Origin: Arthonia radiata
Taxonomy: Eukaryota > Ascomycota > Arthoniomycetes > Arthoniales > Arthoniaceae
Length of the DNA stretch: 64,000 nucleotides
Direction of reading: 5' to 3'
Assembly (NCBI GenBank): GCA_002989075.1
Contig: PSQN01000012.1
Span: 1,426,001 to 1,490,000, forward strand
The notes under the pieces were generated by a model. The model saw nothing but the letters and a program-made list of their open reading frames with translations. It was not told the origin of the DNA and did not search any database. This document shows, one piece after another, positions 35,008 through 48,087 of this stretch. Numbering within the stretch: position 1 is the first letter of the stretch; every line of letters starts with the position of its first letter. A program made the translations under genes and the position numbers.

Positions 35008-36237
35008 ATGGACGACAAATACATTTACGCCCTGCGCGCTCTAATGCTGCTCCTGATCCTCATCTGGGGCCTGCATGCAGCCCTCAAACTCCTACGCAAC
35101 CGCCGCCAGAGCATTCCCGCTTCTCCCACCGCCGCCGAAAAAGCCAACCCACTCAAACCACCTCCCCGCCAACCCGGCGTCTGGCCACCCTCCTCCTTCC
35201 GGCGCCCAACCGCACCACCCTACCCCGACTGGTGCCTCGAAACGAGTAAACCCCTGCCCTACCGCCCCTTCCGCTACGGTCCAAAGTACAACGTGACGAT
35301 GGGCCTACGCCCCATGGTCTGGGACGAGTGGATCGAGCTCGACAACCAGTTCCTCAAGTACCATTCCGACAAGGTGCGCCGCATGGCCGAGCGTGGGGAG
35401 AAGTGCTGCAAGACTGCGCCTGAAGCGTACCCAGCGGTCATCGAGCTCCTCGAGGAATTGACGGGGTACCTCACGGAGCGCTATCCCAGCCTGTACGCAC
35501 CGCTGGGTGCCGGACGTCGCGGGTGCACCAATTTGGCCACAGGCGACGTCGTGGACATCGATAACATCCCGCCCGGTACTGATCCTATGGCACTAGCCGG
35601 CAAGCTCACGCAAGACGATCTTGCGCTCATGTTCGAGAGGCCGGATAACCAGTACTACCTGCTCGCCGGCTCGATCCTATTAGCAGGCTTCTGGCGCCTC
35701 AGCGATAAATTTGGCATGCCCCTCTCGGAAATACACACGTCAGGCGATGTACCACAGTTCCGTGAGAAGCTCGAGAAGGGTATGATGTCGTTCTTCCGGC
35801 GGCTGGCACCTGAGAAGCCAATGCTGAGGAACAACTATTTCATCCAGGTGGATGACGAGCTCAGCTGGAGCACGTCAATCGGCAGTGAGGACGCAAAGGA
35901 AGTTGAGGGCTGGAAGACGGCACAGAAGAACAAGGCGGTGGAGCACCATTGGTTCCGGTCGGAGCGGCAGAGTTTGAGAAGGTTGCCCAGGACCGGAGCC
36001 GTACTGTTTACAATTCGCACTTACTTCCTGCCGATTGTGGACATGTGTGAGGAGGTGGGCGTGCCAGGTCGATTAGCGAGCGCGGTGAGGAGCTGGGGAG
36101 AGGATGTTAGCAGGTATAAGGGAAGGGAGAGGTATGGTGATACGTTGCTGGAGTATCTTGATTTGAAGCATGACGAGCAGGTGAGGAAGGGGCTTGTGAG
36201 CAGAGATGAGGGAGAGTGGGGTGCTTACCCATTTTGA
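35008..36237 (+). CDS. DUF3445 protein, HODM alpha-subunit-like
   Basis: Intronless 409-residue protein. Residues 8-25 form one membrane helix (ALMLLLILIWGLHAALKLL), followed by a Pro-rich stretch and then the DUF3445 domain (about residues 75-400). Diagnostic pieces are RPFRYGPKYNVTMGLRPM, WIELDNQFLKYHSDKV, FERPDNQYYLLAGSILLAGFW and HHWFRSERQSLRRLPRTGAV followed by LFTIRTY. The family (PF11927) includes the haem-binding alpha subunit of bacterial heme-dependent oxidative N-demethylase; fungal members are membrane-anchored and uncharacterised. The invariant Ser-Glu-Arg-Gln segment is intact. Oxidative chemistry on a small amine is a family-based inference only. Confidence 0.88.
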   Translation: MDDKYIYALRALMLLLILIWGLHAALKLLRNRRQSIPASPTAAEKANPLKPPPRQPGVWPPSSFRRPTAPPYPDWCLETSKPLPYRPFRYGPKYNVTMGLRPMVWDEWIELDNQFLKYHSDKVRRMAERGEKCCKTAPEAYPAVIELLEELTGYLTERYPSLYAPLGAGRRGCTNLATGDVVDIDNIPPGTDPMALAGKLTQDDLALMFERPDNQYYLLAGSILLAGFWRLSDKFGMPLSEIHTSGDVPQFREKLEKGMMSFFRRLAPEKPMLRNNYFIQVDDELSWSTSIGSEDAKEVEGWKTAQKNKAVEHHWFRSERQSLRRLPRTGAVLFTIRTYFLPIVDMCEEVGVPGRLASAVRSWGEDVSRYKGRERYGDTLLEYLDLKHDEQVRKGLVSRDEGEWGAYPF

Positions 36238-36400
36238 TCATTTTGATGATGGAGGAACTTTGGCCGCGTTGAGGCATGCTGATGTGTCAGCCGTGACTGG
36301 CGGTGCCTGCTGCATAAGCAGGCCAATGGACGTAGAAGTCGACTTCTACATATGTACGATGTTCAGACGTGACGCGAATAACACGCCTACCTCATGACCT

Positions 36401-38039
36401 TCACGTAACCTCCGCGGGTATCTTTCCAGGCATGTCCTGCGGTTTGGCTCGATGCTTTAGCACCGCCTCTCCGATTTTGCCCTTCCTCCACTCGCAGCCC
36501 TCCGCAAACTCGCAGATCTGGCATTTGAAAGCCTCTTCGACTTCCACGCCCTGTGCTGGTCGCTCACCTCGCCACCATTTCATCTCCTCAGCCAGGTATG
36601 CGTCAATAACATTGTCTTGATATTGAAACGTCCTCGCCGCCATGATCTTGCTGTCACTCGAGTTCCTGAACTCAACCTTCAGAATCTTGCTGATAGTCTC
36701 ACCACCTTGCGGCATCGTCGCCTGGAACTCTTGCATCATCAGTTGCCACAGCTTCTCGAGGCTGTTGTGTTGCAGCAGCTCAACCGCGACTTCAACAGCG
36801 GACTCGACGGGTGCATACGTATGCTCGTCAGCCTCGCCATCAAGATTGTCCTCAAGCCCCGCAAGCTGCTGGATAAGCTCGTCTGAGAACGACCGCGAAG
36901 GATCAAGCGTATACCGCTTAAACACCACATTCGCATCAACCTCATTATCCGCCAAACTCGCAAGCAACTTCCGGTACAGCATCAACTGCATGTGCGTCGG
37001 TCGCAAGCTCGATCCCTTTGGCGGATACCGCGAGTTCCGCGTCTTAACATCCATAAGATAGATCTTCCTGACATCGCTCACAGTCTTACTCACAACCGCC
37101 TCACCACTCGACTGACTCTTGAAGAACTCCTTAATCGTCGCCTGATCCGGCGAGATCTGAATATCATGCTTCTTCTTGCCGTTCTGCGAGCTCAACTGCG
37201 CCTCCAACTCCGGATCCGGGCAGTTATAGCTCAGCTCGTCAATCACCCCGTTGACGACCTCGCCGTCCACCACGCCCCAGAGCTCAAGCTCGCGCGTCAT
37301 ACCCGTGATCCGCAGTGTCCGCAGGCCTTGGATGATGTTCCAGATGCGCAGGCCCCAGTTATCTTCGCGCGTCTGCACGTCAATGGGAACGGTGACATGC
37401 ACTTCGTCTTCCAGTGTTTTGTGGACGGAGGATCCGCGCTTCATCTGCGGTGTGCGTTTCTTGCGGCCAAACTTGACGAGGGAGTACCAGTACTGCAGTT
37501 CGCACCATGCAGGCGACACGAAGTCCGTTACACTCAACGGCTTCTTCGGCGCAGTGCGGAAACGCTCCAGTGGCGATCGCGTGTCCTCTTTCTCACTCTT
37601 CTGCTCGTCCACCGCTTTGGCGAACTCGATCTTGCCCGGAGATGCGTCGCGAGGCACTAGACGCTGTGGTCAGTCAGTAGAGCCGTATTTCGTTTTCATT
37701 GTAAACCGTACCTGTGAACGCATCGTCAAAGATGTCGTCGTACTTAATCTCGACCGGAGGAGCAACGCCGGTGAAGCGCCTGCCAGCGGACTGCGGACGA
37801 CATGGCGGCGGAGACACGCTCTCCTCGAGGATGCGATGGGTCTCATAGTCATCTGGCGAATCGTCCGGCGGCGCAGAAGTGGCGCGCTCGACCTTGTCGA
37901 GTGCTTCTGCTAGCAGATCATCGTCCCCGTATTCGAAGTCAAAGTCTTTATCGCTGCCAGCTTCGATAGACTGTACAATGGTTTCTGTACATTGTGAGGC
38001 CGACATTTGCAGGCGTCGCAAGCAACGAAGGCTTTTCAC
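36401..38039 (-). CDS. EXO5: Exonuclease V (EXO5/DEM1), Fe-S single-strand nuclease
   Basis: Two exons (38039-37712, 37656-36401; intron of 55 bases) give 527 residues. The start MKSLRCLRRLQM is basic and hydrophobic like a mitochondrial presequence; a start at 38009 is the alternative. The PD-(D/E)XK core shows GVIDEL (metal-binding Asp) and YLMDVKTRNSR (DVK), then RPTHMQLMLYRKLL. Four cysteines for a 4Fe-4S cluster are visible: one in PAWCELQYW and three in CQICEFAEGC near the C-terminus. The enzyme degrades single-stranded DNA from ends and is needed for mitochondrial genome maintenance in yeast and nuclear crosslink repair in fission yeast and human. All catalytic and cluster residues are present. 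Confidence 0.92.
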
Positions 38040-38372
38040 ATATCGCGTGAGGTCTTATATTTCACTTCGAGCGCAAATGCGGCTTAAAATAAGTTTCGGT
38101 GTCAGGGTAAGACCGATCGGGTGGATCTGGACCAAGGTGCAACTGGACATGGAGAGAAGTGCTCGAATATTGAATCAGATTACACAAACATCCGTCTACT
38201 GCAATCAAGGCTTAGGCAAATAAACAGAAAGCAGCTTTATCTTCGTTGAGTACTTTCGGGTACCGTAGTATATAGACAATCCCACCTTGGCATTTTCTAA
38301 GCGATGTATGGCTTCTGCCTCCTTCTCCCTCCCTACCAAGCGAGTGCATATTGATAGCGCCAGTGAGTATCC
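38040..38372. other. Intergenic
   Basis: About 330 bases between the EXO5 start and the end of the CorA gene, holding the EXO5 promoter and CorA 3' flank. Nothing else seen. Confidence 0.4.
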
Positions 38373-41293
38373 TTAAACAACGCGATACAGCCTGCGCGCG
38401 ATCATAAAGCAACTGAAGCCAAACATGAAGAGTCCAAGCGTGATGCCCCAGAACCAGAGCATATTGCCGTTGTCTTGACCAGGGACCTGGTGAAGTTAGC
38501 ACAGCTGCTCTCAAATCGGTACTAGAGCGCGATGAGGACATACCGTGACGTTCATTCCCCACATGCCAGTAATGATGTTCATAGGGAGCACAATCGTACC
38601 GAGGACAGTCAGCTTGCCGAGGACGTCGTTCGTCTGCTCGGCGCGCGTGGTCATCTTAATGTTGATCTGCGCGAGGTAGTTGCTGTGGGCTCTGGAGAGG
38701 ATACTGTTGCTTGTTAGCCATTTGCCTACTTCAACCACCTTCCGATGGACACTCACTTCTCATAATGCGTCAAGTTCCCCGTCATCGTCACGATGTGATC
38801 CTGTATGTCACCCAGATACAGCCCAACGTCACTTCTGGGCGCAACTTGCCACTGCTCGTTACACCGCTTAGCCAGCCCTTTGATCACGTCGGCCTTGTTA
38901 CCCAAAAGTCTGTAAAGCCCCATGACTTTCTTCCTGCACTCGCCGACGCGCAGAAGCATGTCCCCGTGCCTACTCTCCTTATGATCGACAGGCGTGTCAT
39001 CGTCCGAGGACTCAGCTAGCTTCTCATAGACATGGCCTGCACCTCCTGTTTTGTAGGCATGCAAGAGCTTGGCACCTTTGCTGAGTCGGTGCTGTGATTG
39101 TTTCTGCTTCTCGCCACCTGAACTACCATATGTGTTGCCAGGTTGGTCGGCAGGATCTGGTCGAGAGTGGAGCTGCAAAATCTCATCGTCAATATCATCG
39201 ACCTCCTTCTCGACCTGCTCAATGAGCGGAGCGTATGCGTCAGTAATGTTGTCGATGATCGCATAGCTAATCCAGTCGGAGTCCGTGTACTGATGCTCCG
39301 CGAGCTGTCGAATGCGTCTGCGAACGTTGGGTGGGTGCGGATTTTGGCTGAAGTGAAAGCTGATGACGCCGCCCTTGAACACAACAAAGTATTGGTTCAC
39401 GGGCTCCAGATAATCGTCACTGTTCTCGTCCTGGTCAAAGGTACGGTAATTGACGAAGTAATAGTTGCGGAAGAGTTCAACCTTCTCTCGTGCTTCCTGC
39501 TCCATGATGTCTTCAGCGGTGAGCTTGTGTATACCAAAAGCGCGGGAGACGACGCGCATCTCTTCATAAGTAGGACGTAGGACATCTAGCCAGAAGACAG
39601 GTCGAGGACCGTATCTCTTGGGTCTGTTCGATGCAGCGGTCGGGTTGGGCGAGTTGATGCGAGGTGTTGGGGTAGCGCTCCGGCTACCAGGCTGCATACC
39701 TGATGCCTGTCGATCAGCGCTCATCGTGGAGTTCGTCCGAGGAGTGTCATTGACAGAGGTTTGGCGCGTGCCAGCACGAGACTGGCCGTTGACGGGCGTT
39801 GCGGTGCGTTCGGTGGGTATGTTGGACATGGGCGTCTCATCCTCATCTTCGTCGGAAGAATCATCGATAATCTCAGGCGGATCTGGGATGAACAGCTCGC
39901 GGAAGGAGAGCCCAAGCTGCTCCAGCCCAGACAAGGTGAAGCTGCGTAATGAGGAGTCCAACTCCTCGTTGAAATACGTGTAGCGAAACGTATCCTCATC
40001 CTCCGGATCTCTTTGCCAATTGACACGACTTGGTCGGAAGCGTCCACCCACCATCTCCGGCTCATTGACCTTCTTAGCTCGTACACCGCCCATGGTGCGC
40101 TCTTCTTTCTCTATCAGGCTCCAGTCTTCGAGCGCGGAGAGATCAGGCCAGGGCCGCTTGCGGCTCCGCTTCGGCGCCTCCTCCGAGCCTTCTTCATGCA
40201 TGAAATCCTCTTCTGGTATGTCTGTCATCTGATCAAAAGGAACACAAACATCTTCAACAGGGCTACGGCCGGTGGGAGGCTGTCTTCGTCGATTTTTGGG
40301 TGACATTCCGTACTCATCCTCAATGTCGTCGATATTCACAATGTGATCGCGCGGCCTGCTATGCTCTCGTGATCCATTGATGTGAAACTCTGGCAGCATA
40401 ACCTCATCGAAATCTTCATCAGGTCCAATGCGTGGGCTTCCAGGCTGCGACGGTGGGTTATTCACGTCGTAGTCATCTTGCAACGGCATCGATTGCTGCG
40501 ATTGCTGGCGTGAGGGCATCCTACGCCGTTTCTTGGCCGAGATAGAGGAAGATGTAGAAGCTCGTCGGTTGCTTGACATTGGGCGGAGTACGCCAGGCGA
40601 GCCTGTGGTGCCTCCGTAGAAACTGGAGCGCTTGTTGCCTGCCGGACTTGTACGGCGACGACCTCCTATGAGCGGCGTGCGATCGTTTACATTGTTCTCG
40701 TCGTTGTTCTGAAGGCCTTGGGTGGGGCTTGAAGTGACGTTTCCAAAGTAACTGTGCTGCTGTGGTCTGGGATACGCTCGCGGGGTATGTTCTGAGTTGT
40801 AAGCGTGTAGCGAGTGTATGATGCTTTGGCGTCGAGGCCTTGTGGTGTGCTGTTGTCTGTGGAGGATGGTCAGAACGTTCGGTGTTTGTCAGTTTGGATG
40901 AAGAGTCACTGCATACCTGTGATCTAGCAGTGCTTCACTCTCATTACTCTCATTGCTGTTCCTCCTCTTCAAAGCACCGAGTCGGTCGAATTGAGACTCG
41001 GCCGCTGCGTCCTCCGGCACATCCAACAAGCTGGGGCGATGCGCTCCAGTATCTGGAGGTTCACCAACGTCGGAAGGGGTAGCGAAGGATTGTCGCCGGC
41101 CCTTCTTCCTCTTGTTCTTGTTGCGCTTCTTAGCCTTAGTGGTAGCACTGCCCTGCTCGCTATTGCTCGTCGAGACGGATGGGCGTTCTCTTGGAGGTCC
41201 GATCTGGGCGTGAGCATGGCTCAGTGCTGCAGTGGCTTCGGACGCAGCAGGTGGTTGATGTCCGTGGCGCCGAGCATGATCTTCGGGCGCCAT
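38373..41293 (-). CDS. CorA-type Mg2+ transporter, Alr/Mnr2-like
   Basis: Four exons (41293-40917, 40856-38757, 38703-38544, 38486-38373) join in frame to 916 residues; without the first exon the protein would wrongly begin at MSSNRRAST. The long N-terminus is disordered and basic (KKRNKNKRKKGRRQS near residue 55). The CorA domain occupies roughly residues 540-910: ENQYFVVFKGGVISFHFS-like strand region, IDNITDAYAPLIEQVEKEVDD, the long helix, then GMWGMNVTVPGQ across the last intron (GMN pore signature) between two helices; the last is FWGITLGLFMFGFSCFMI. A short RRLYRVV tail ends it. N-terminal size and VPGQ loop match the Alr1/Mnr2 group, which moves Mg2+ across plasma or vacuolar membranes. 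Which of the two membranes applies is undecided. Confidence 0.92.
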
Positions 41294-42867
41294 GCTGGGA
41301 GAGATAGGGGGTTTTCAAGTGCTGCTACGTGTTATTGGCAGCTCATTGAGAAATCAGTCGGAGTGGAGGCTGGGAAGAAAAAGCTTGGTAGTAATGATGA
41401 GGCGAATACGTCGACATGCGCTAGGCCAAGATCAGCCGTTTAACGCTCCCATCTCGAGACGCTCAACCTGGACAGAAACGAATGTACGTAATTGACAGCA
41501 AAAGAATGCGGAGACAATGATGTGTTCAATGCAGCTTGGGCCGATGTACCTGGCCGACCGGAGCAAGTTGGCAAGGTTTGTCAGGTACCCGACTGCTGTC
41601 GTGTGCTCTCTTGCCTTCTTTGGACGACCCCTTTCCTCTGCAAAGCTTTGGGGTTTGATCCGAGGGCTCAACAGCCTTAGGTTTTAAGCTATCACAGCGA
41701 TGCAAAATACATCATCCCGCGTTCATAAGGTACTTGAAGCCAACATTGCTACTCAGCCAGACATAGAGGCTCAAAAATGCCTTTGCGCCTTTGCAGCTTC
41801 ACTCCTCATCCAGCTAGATTGATGTCGTCGCTGCTCTTTTCCAGGCTGCCGTGTATCAGTCTTCTAGCAAGACAAGTAGAAGCCACATTACATACACAGC
41901 CGGTCCTTTTACTTTTCAGATGTGATACATCCAATTCTTTGGACAGCAGCGCTGGACCGACGCGCTCTTCAGACGACCTCGCACTGTCACTTGCAGCCCT
42001 TTCTTCCCTATCCCTCTGACCACGACGTCGAGACGCCTGTGCCACTGAAGTCATGATATGAATCGAATCAGCGCAGCAGCAGCTCCCTCAACCTTGCGAG
42101 CTGAGCGCACCCTAGGAATTTGCAGGCCCAAAAACGTCGTGCTGCAGCGTGAGCGATCGTTTGCGATGGATACTACCCTCCGTGGATATGAGAAGCAAAA
42201 TCCTCCAGAACCCATTCTTCAGACCATCGAGATTGCAATGCTCGCAGTCGGGTATCGCTCGTGAGCGACAATACGAATGGCTGAGACAACAGTGGCAGAC
42301 AAGAGCAAAGAAGAGCAGCGCTGGCCTTGGGGCTTTTGGGGGGTCCCGCCTGCGAACCTTAGGGGTTCTGACGAAATCATCTCGGGGCCCCATGTCTTTG
42401 GCGAGCGATAATGCGACGCCAACAGCGTACATCTTTAGAATTCCATCAAGATAGCGATGCGAAGGCAGATCAGTCACATAAGAAGAGGTCACTGGCAATA
42501 GATAGAAGGCATAAGGTTTTCGTGATCATGAATTCATCAACACTGGTCTTGCTCCTGCTTGCGTGAGGTATGGTACAAAGATGCTGCATGAGTAAAGCAA
42601 CCGCCGCGTCGATGATGTGAGAGAGATATGAGTGTCAACTCATTCACTGCCGTAGCAAGTGATGACCATGATCATGAAGTGTTATTCAATCAATGTGCTG
42701 AAGACACATTACACCATCCATCCCCAGAAGAGCCCATGCAGCTTGAAGTGCAAGGAGCAGACCGTTCAACGCCGTTAACCACCCCAGCCATCACGGCTTC
42801 ATCCCATTGCCACCCATGAATGCATCGTCAGTAAGGTATTGTCGAGTCGAAGGATGAGAGTTGTCGC
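41294..42867. other. Intergenic, upstream of CorA gene and downstream of H3
   Basis: 1.6 kb without a recognisable gene. Small frames on both strands lack signatures. Confidence 0.45.
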
Positions 42868-44476
<1,609 letters not shown>

Positions 44477-46761
44477 GCATCTCATCTTTCCATCGACTAC
44501 TTCACCATCGCCGTCATCGACATTGCCATCACTCTTCGACCTTCTGTCCGACCACCTTCATCTTCTGTCCGCCTTCACACATCATCACATTCATGGAATC
44601 ACGAATCACGGTTTACGCGGTCGCCACGCCTGCGCGTCCTCGCCATCAACAACGCGTCGCCAGGTGCTGGGCCGCTGGTGTCTGGGGTGGCATGGGTACC
44701 AGAGCCTTGTGGCTAGCAAAGGCTGCTGTTTGTATCATAACTAGGCAATGGAGTTGAACGGGCGAGACATCACTGAATGATATGATCCATGCAGCATTCA
44801 CAGCAATGGCTGCTTCTGAACTTTTCTCTTCTGTCTTTGCTGTCTTCACGGGTTCCTTGATGGCTGCTTTGTTTTGGTATGAGACGCGTTCACGGCGATT
44901 ATTTGCAGACGCGTCCTTGTCTACGTGTTGCGCGTTCGATACGACTGCTTCGAGATCTAGTGTGTAAACAAGTCCCGATCGGTTTTGCAGTCGCCAGCAC
45001 AGCAATACCTCGCCCGGCATGAAGCATTTCCTTACAGGGAGTGCACGCCGCATGCTCAGCTTTGTTCCGTAAGACCATTTAGTAACTTTTGCACCGGCTA
45101 CAACGCCACTCGCACGCTCGCAGTTTGCGACAAGATCACGAATGGAATCCGACTTTCAAGCTCAGACTGAGCATCTCTGGGAGCTGCCTGAGTGTCTGCA
45201 TATCTCAACGAAAGCTACGCCAGAGCTCCGTAGAAAAAGAAGAGATCTCAAGGCATTGACTTTCGGTGGCAAGGACTGGCCTCCTTCCCATTTACTGCGC
45301 CTCTCCATTGTCATCGCTAGCACCTCTTCACCCTACATCTCAGCCATCCGTCCACCCCTCATTACCACACTTTCCTCCTTTCATGTCTCCTCCAGCAACC
45401 GTAAACAGTATCATCGCCTCATCCATTAGTCATCCCTCTCCAAATGCCATCTTCGTACCTCATTATGCTCATATCCCTACTCGTCCGTGCACCTCATTGT
45501 ATAATTCCGCCAAGACCCGTCCAACCTCTCAATTTCCGGCAGGGCAAGCACAACTACGCTCCGAAGCCATAAGAAAGTGGGCAGGGTAACTCAGCCCTAT
45601 GGCGACGGCGATGGTTACGCTGCGATTGTTACTCGCCCTTTGCATCCTCCATGATGAAACTCGACACATAGATGCTGCTCGACGTGCACTATCCGATGGT
45701 GGTATATTTAATATGAAAAATCCAGTATTGTGTGATTTAAGTAGGTCTGAAGTTAAGGACATGAGTGAGGGTGGAAAGTGACCATCCTCTATATCCTAAA
45801 CCACTGTAACACCAAATACATTAACGTAAGATATCTAAAAGTCATCCTCACAGTACCTAGACGTGTCAAATATGGCTTAAAAAGATGGCGCTGCTTTCAC
45901 GTGCCTTGTCAATCGAGAATGGGAGCCAACAGAGCATGGGAAAAGCAGTTATGCGCGATCAAAGTCATCGTGGGTTGGGCGGGTGGGTGAAGCGAATTTG
46001 ACATAGCAGTTTTCAAGGCCACGTACGACGAACGAGTACACGAAGGACTCAGGCATGAAGAGAGGCAGAAGCCGAGATAGTGAGAGCAATACGCATGAAA
46101 GACGAGGTTTAAAGGTTTCAAATAGTGTAGAGTGCAGCACGGAGGCGCTGAAGATATCACTTATAGGTCAAGCAAGCATTGCGATTTTGACGCGGCTACT
46201 TTTCAGCTGCTACTCCAGCAGAGGGAGGAGAGGGCAAGGCATTGAGTGCATGACCGGAGTATATGGGATGGGACAGCAGGCACAGCAAGCACCAACGGCA
46301 CGGTCGAGACAGGGCAAGAACGGCAGGCGTACGATACGGAGGCGTTGACGCACCCGTTGTTGATTGAAGGTGCACAAGACTGCGTGTAAGCTCTTATAGT
46401 AGTTCAGCAGACATGAGGAAGTTGTCTCTGACGCTGTAAGCGTGTGGGGTATCGTAGATTCTCTGCGAGCCGACCAGGCTCTGTGGTCTTCTATATACAC
46501 AGTATGACATCCCAGATCAGCTTCTGGCGCCGCGCCCGGAGTCTACCTCTTCCTGGTCCCGAGCACCCTTGAAAGCAGAAATGGCGATCGACGCGTTCGG
46601 ACAAATATGCGGCATGGCCGCTGGTATCGTTGCAAACGGACAGAGAAATAAAAAGTGTCGCGCCTGCGACGGAGCGAGTGTGTGTGTGGTAAATCCGCCG
46701 AACGCCTTGCTTGGTATACCGTGAAACCTATCCGCATAGTCACACATGTCTCATGACGATT
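44477..46761. other. Gene-free stretch, 2.3 kb
   Basis: Between the H4 stop and the end of the Q/P-rich gene. Small frames of 60-135 codons on both strands show no family signature or consistent intron structure. No RNA gene seen. Confidence 0.45.
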
Positions 46762-48087
46762 TCATGACGTTGAGTCGTTCCTCGGCCCGGCTGACTGGTG
46801 TCTGTCCTGCTCGTCGGCGTTGTGACGCGACCGTGAGCTGTGGCTTTCCTCGCTGTCTCTACTACTACCCTCATTCTGAGCTCTTGCTCGCTCCTGGCGG
46901 ATTGGATCGTAATTGCTCGTTCTACTTCGTGGGCGGTGTTGCTGTGAGTGATGGTTGCCGCCGCGGCTCTTCGCTGATGCTGATGAGCCCACTGAGAAGG
47001 ACGGCGACATGTTGGGAGGGTGACTTGATGGTGGTGGATTCCGCTCGTGCTGTAAGGTGTTCTTTCGCTTGCGTGGTGGACTGCTGTGATCCTGACCTTG
47101 ACCCTGGATCGTCCTGGGAGAAGTCTTATTGCCATCCTTCGCACCGCCTTGCTGGGGCGGCTGCCAGTGATGGAAATAGATCGAGGGCGAGGGCGATGGC
47201 TGGTCTTGCTGGTGCGAGTAGCTAGCAGGTGCTGCTGTTGCTGGCTCGTTCGTCGTCAATCGAGGCAAGTTGCCTTGTATGGTCGGACGTGGCGCTGCAC
47301 TATGTGGACCGTACTGCGGCGGCGCGGCATACATTGACCGATTCCGAGACTTGGGCGACTGGTACGCTGGTGAAGGATACACGCTTTGTTGTTGAGAGTG
47401 AGAGTGAGATGGCAAGACCTGACCAGGCGCTGTCTGCGCGCCGCCAGCAGCAGGCACCTGCGCCTGCAAGCTGACATACTGCACTTGACTCATCCGTGAA
47501 TCCTGCCGCATCTCAGGCGACGTCTGGGCGGGCACCAGAGCCTGCTGCAAAGGCGCGGTGGGTGGTTGCTGCTGACTTTGCGCAAGTTGCTGATGAGCCA
47601 GCTCAAGGGTCTCCCTGGCCAATGGACTGCCACCTATCCATGCAAACATGGCGGGGATAAGCGCTGGAGGAACAGGGGATTGATACGCATCCCGTAGCAT
47701 GCGCTCCTCAATCCGGCGTTGCTCCAACTTGAGCTCCTCCTGCTTTCGCCTGTCCTCTTCGGACTTTGCGATCAGCCATTCCCTCATTGAATCATCGGGC
47801 ACCTGAGATTGTGACGGCGGCGGCGGCAAATGCGCAGCGTACTCCCTGGGACCAGCAGAGCCTCCGCCGGACCTCGTTGGGTCTGGTAATGTCATAGCCG
47901 CCGGCGGAGGCAAGCCTCGATGGTGGCTGCTCATTTCAAGAGACGAGGGAAAGGAGGTCGTCCGTTCAACGGACGGTTCTGACTTGTAAATGTTCCGCAA
48001 ACGTGATGGTGAATGATGACGATGGAAGTCATGAGGGTGTCTGAAGTCCGGCTTCGAATCTGGAGGCGGCGAAATCACCGTGAGCAT
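46762..48087 (-). CDS. Disordered Q/P/S-rich protein, unknown function
   Basis: Intronless 441-residue frame that I do not recognise as a named family. Most of it is low-complexity (Gln, Pro, Ser, His). One ordered island lies at about residues 100-165: MREWLIAKSEEDRRKQEELK then LEQRRIEERML, predicted to be a charged helix or coiled coil, followed by PPALIPAMFAWIGGSPLARE. A second conserved-looking block is SPSPSIYFHHWQPP near residue 310, followed by a basic, Arg/Ser-rich C-terminus (PPRKRKNTLQ). The pattern of short helical island plus basic tail suggests a nuclear regulatory or RNA-linked protein; that is a guess from composition. The uninterrupted length and codon use support a real gene. 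Confidence 0.7.
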   Translation of the reverse strand: MLTVISPPPDSKPDFRHPHDFHRHHSPSRLRNIYKSEPSVERTTSFPSSLEMSSHHRGLPPPAAMTLPDPTRSGGGSAGPREYAAHLPPPPSQSQVPDDSMREWLIAKSEEDRRKQEELKLEQRRIEERMLRDAYQSPVPPALIPAMFAWIGGSPLARETLELAHQQLAQSQQQPPTAPLQQALVPAQTSPEMRQDSRMSQVQYVSLQAQVPAAGGAQTAPGQVLPSHSHSQQQSVYPSPAYQSPKSRNRSMYAAPPQYGPHSAAPRPTIQGNLPRLTTNEPATAAPASYSHQQDQPSPSPSIYFHHWQPPQQGGAKDGNKTSPRTIQGQGQDHSSPPRKRKNTLQHERNPPPSSHPPNMSPSFSVGSSASAKSRGGNHHSQQHRPRSRTSNYDPIRQERARAQNEGSSRDSEESHSSRSRHNADEQDRHQSAGPRNDSTS

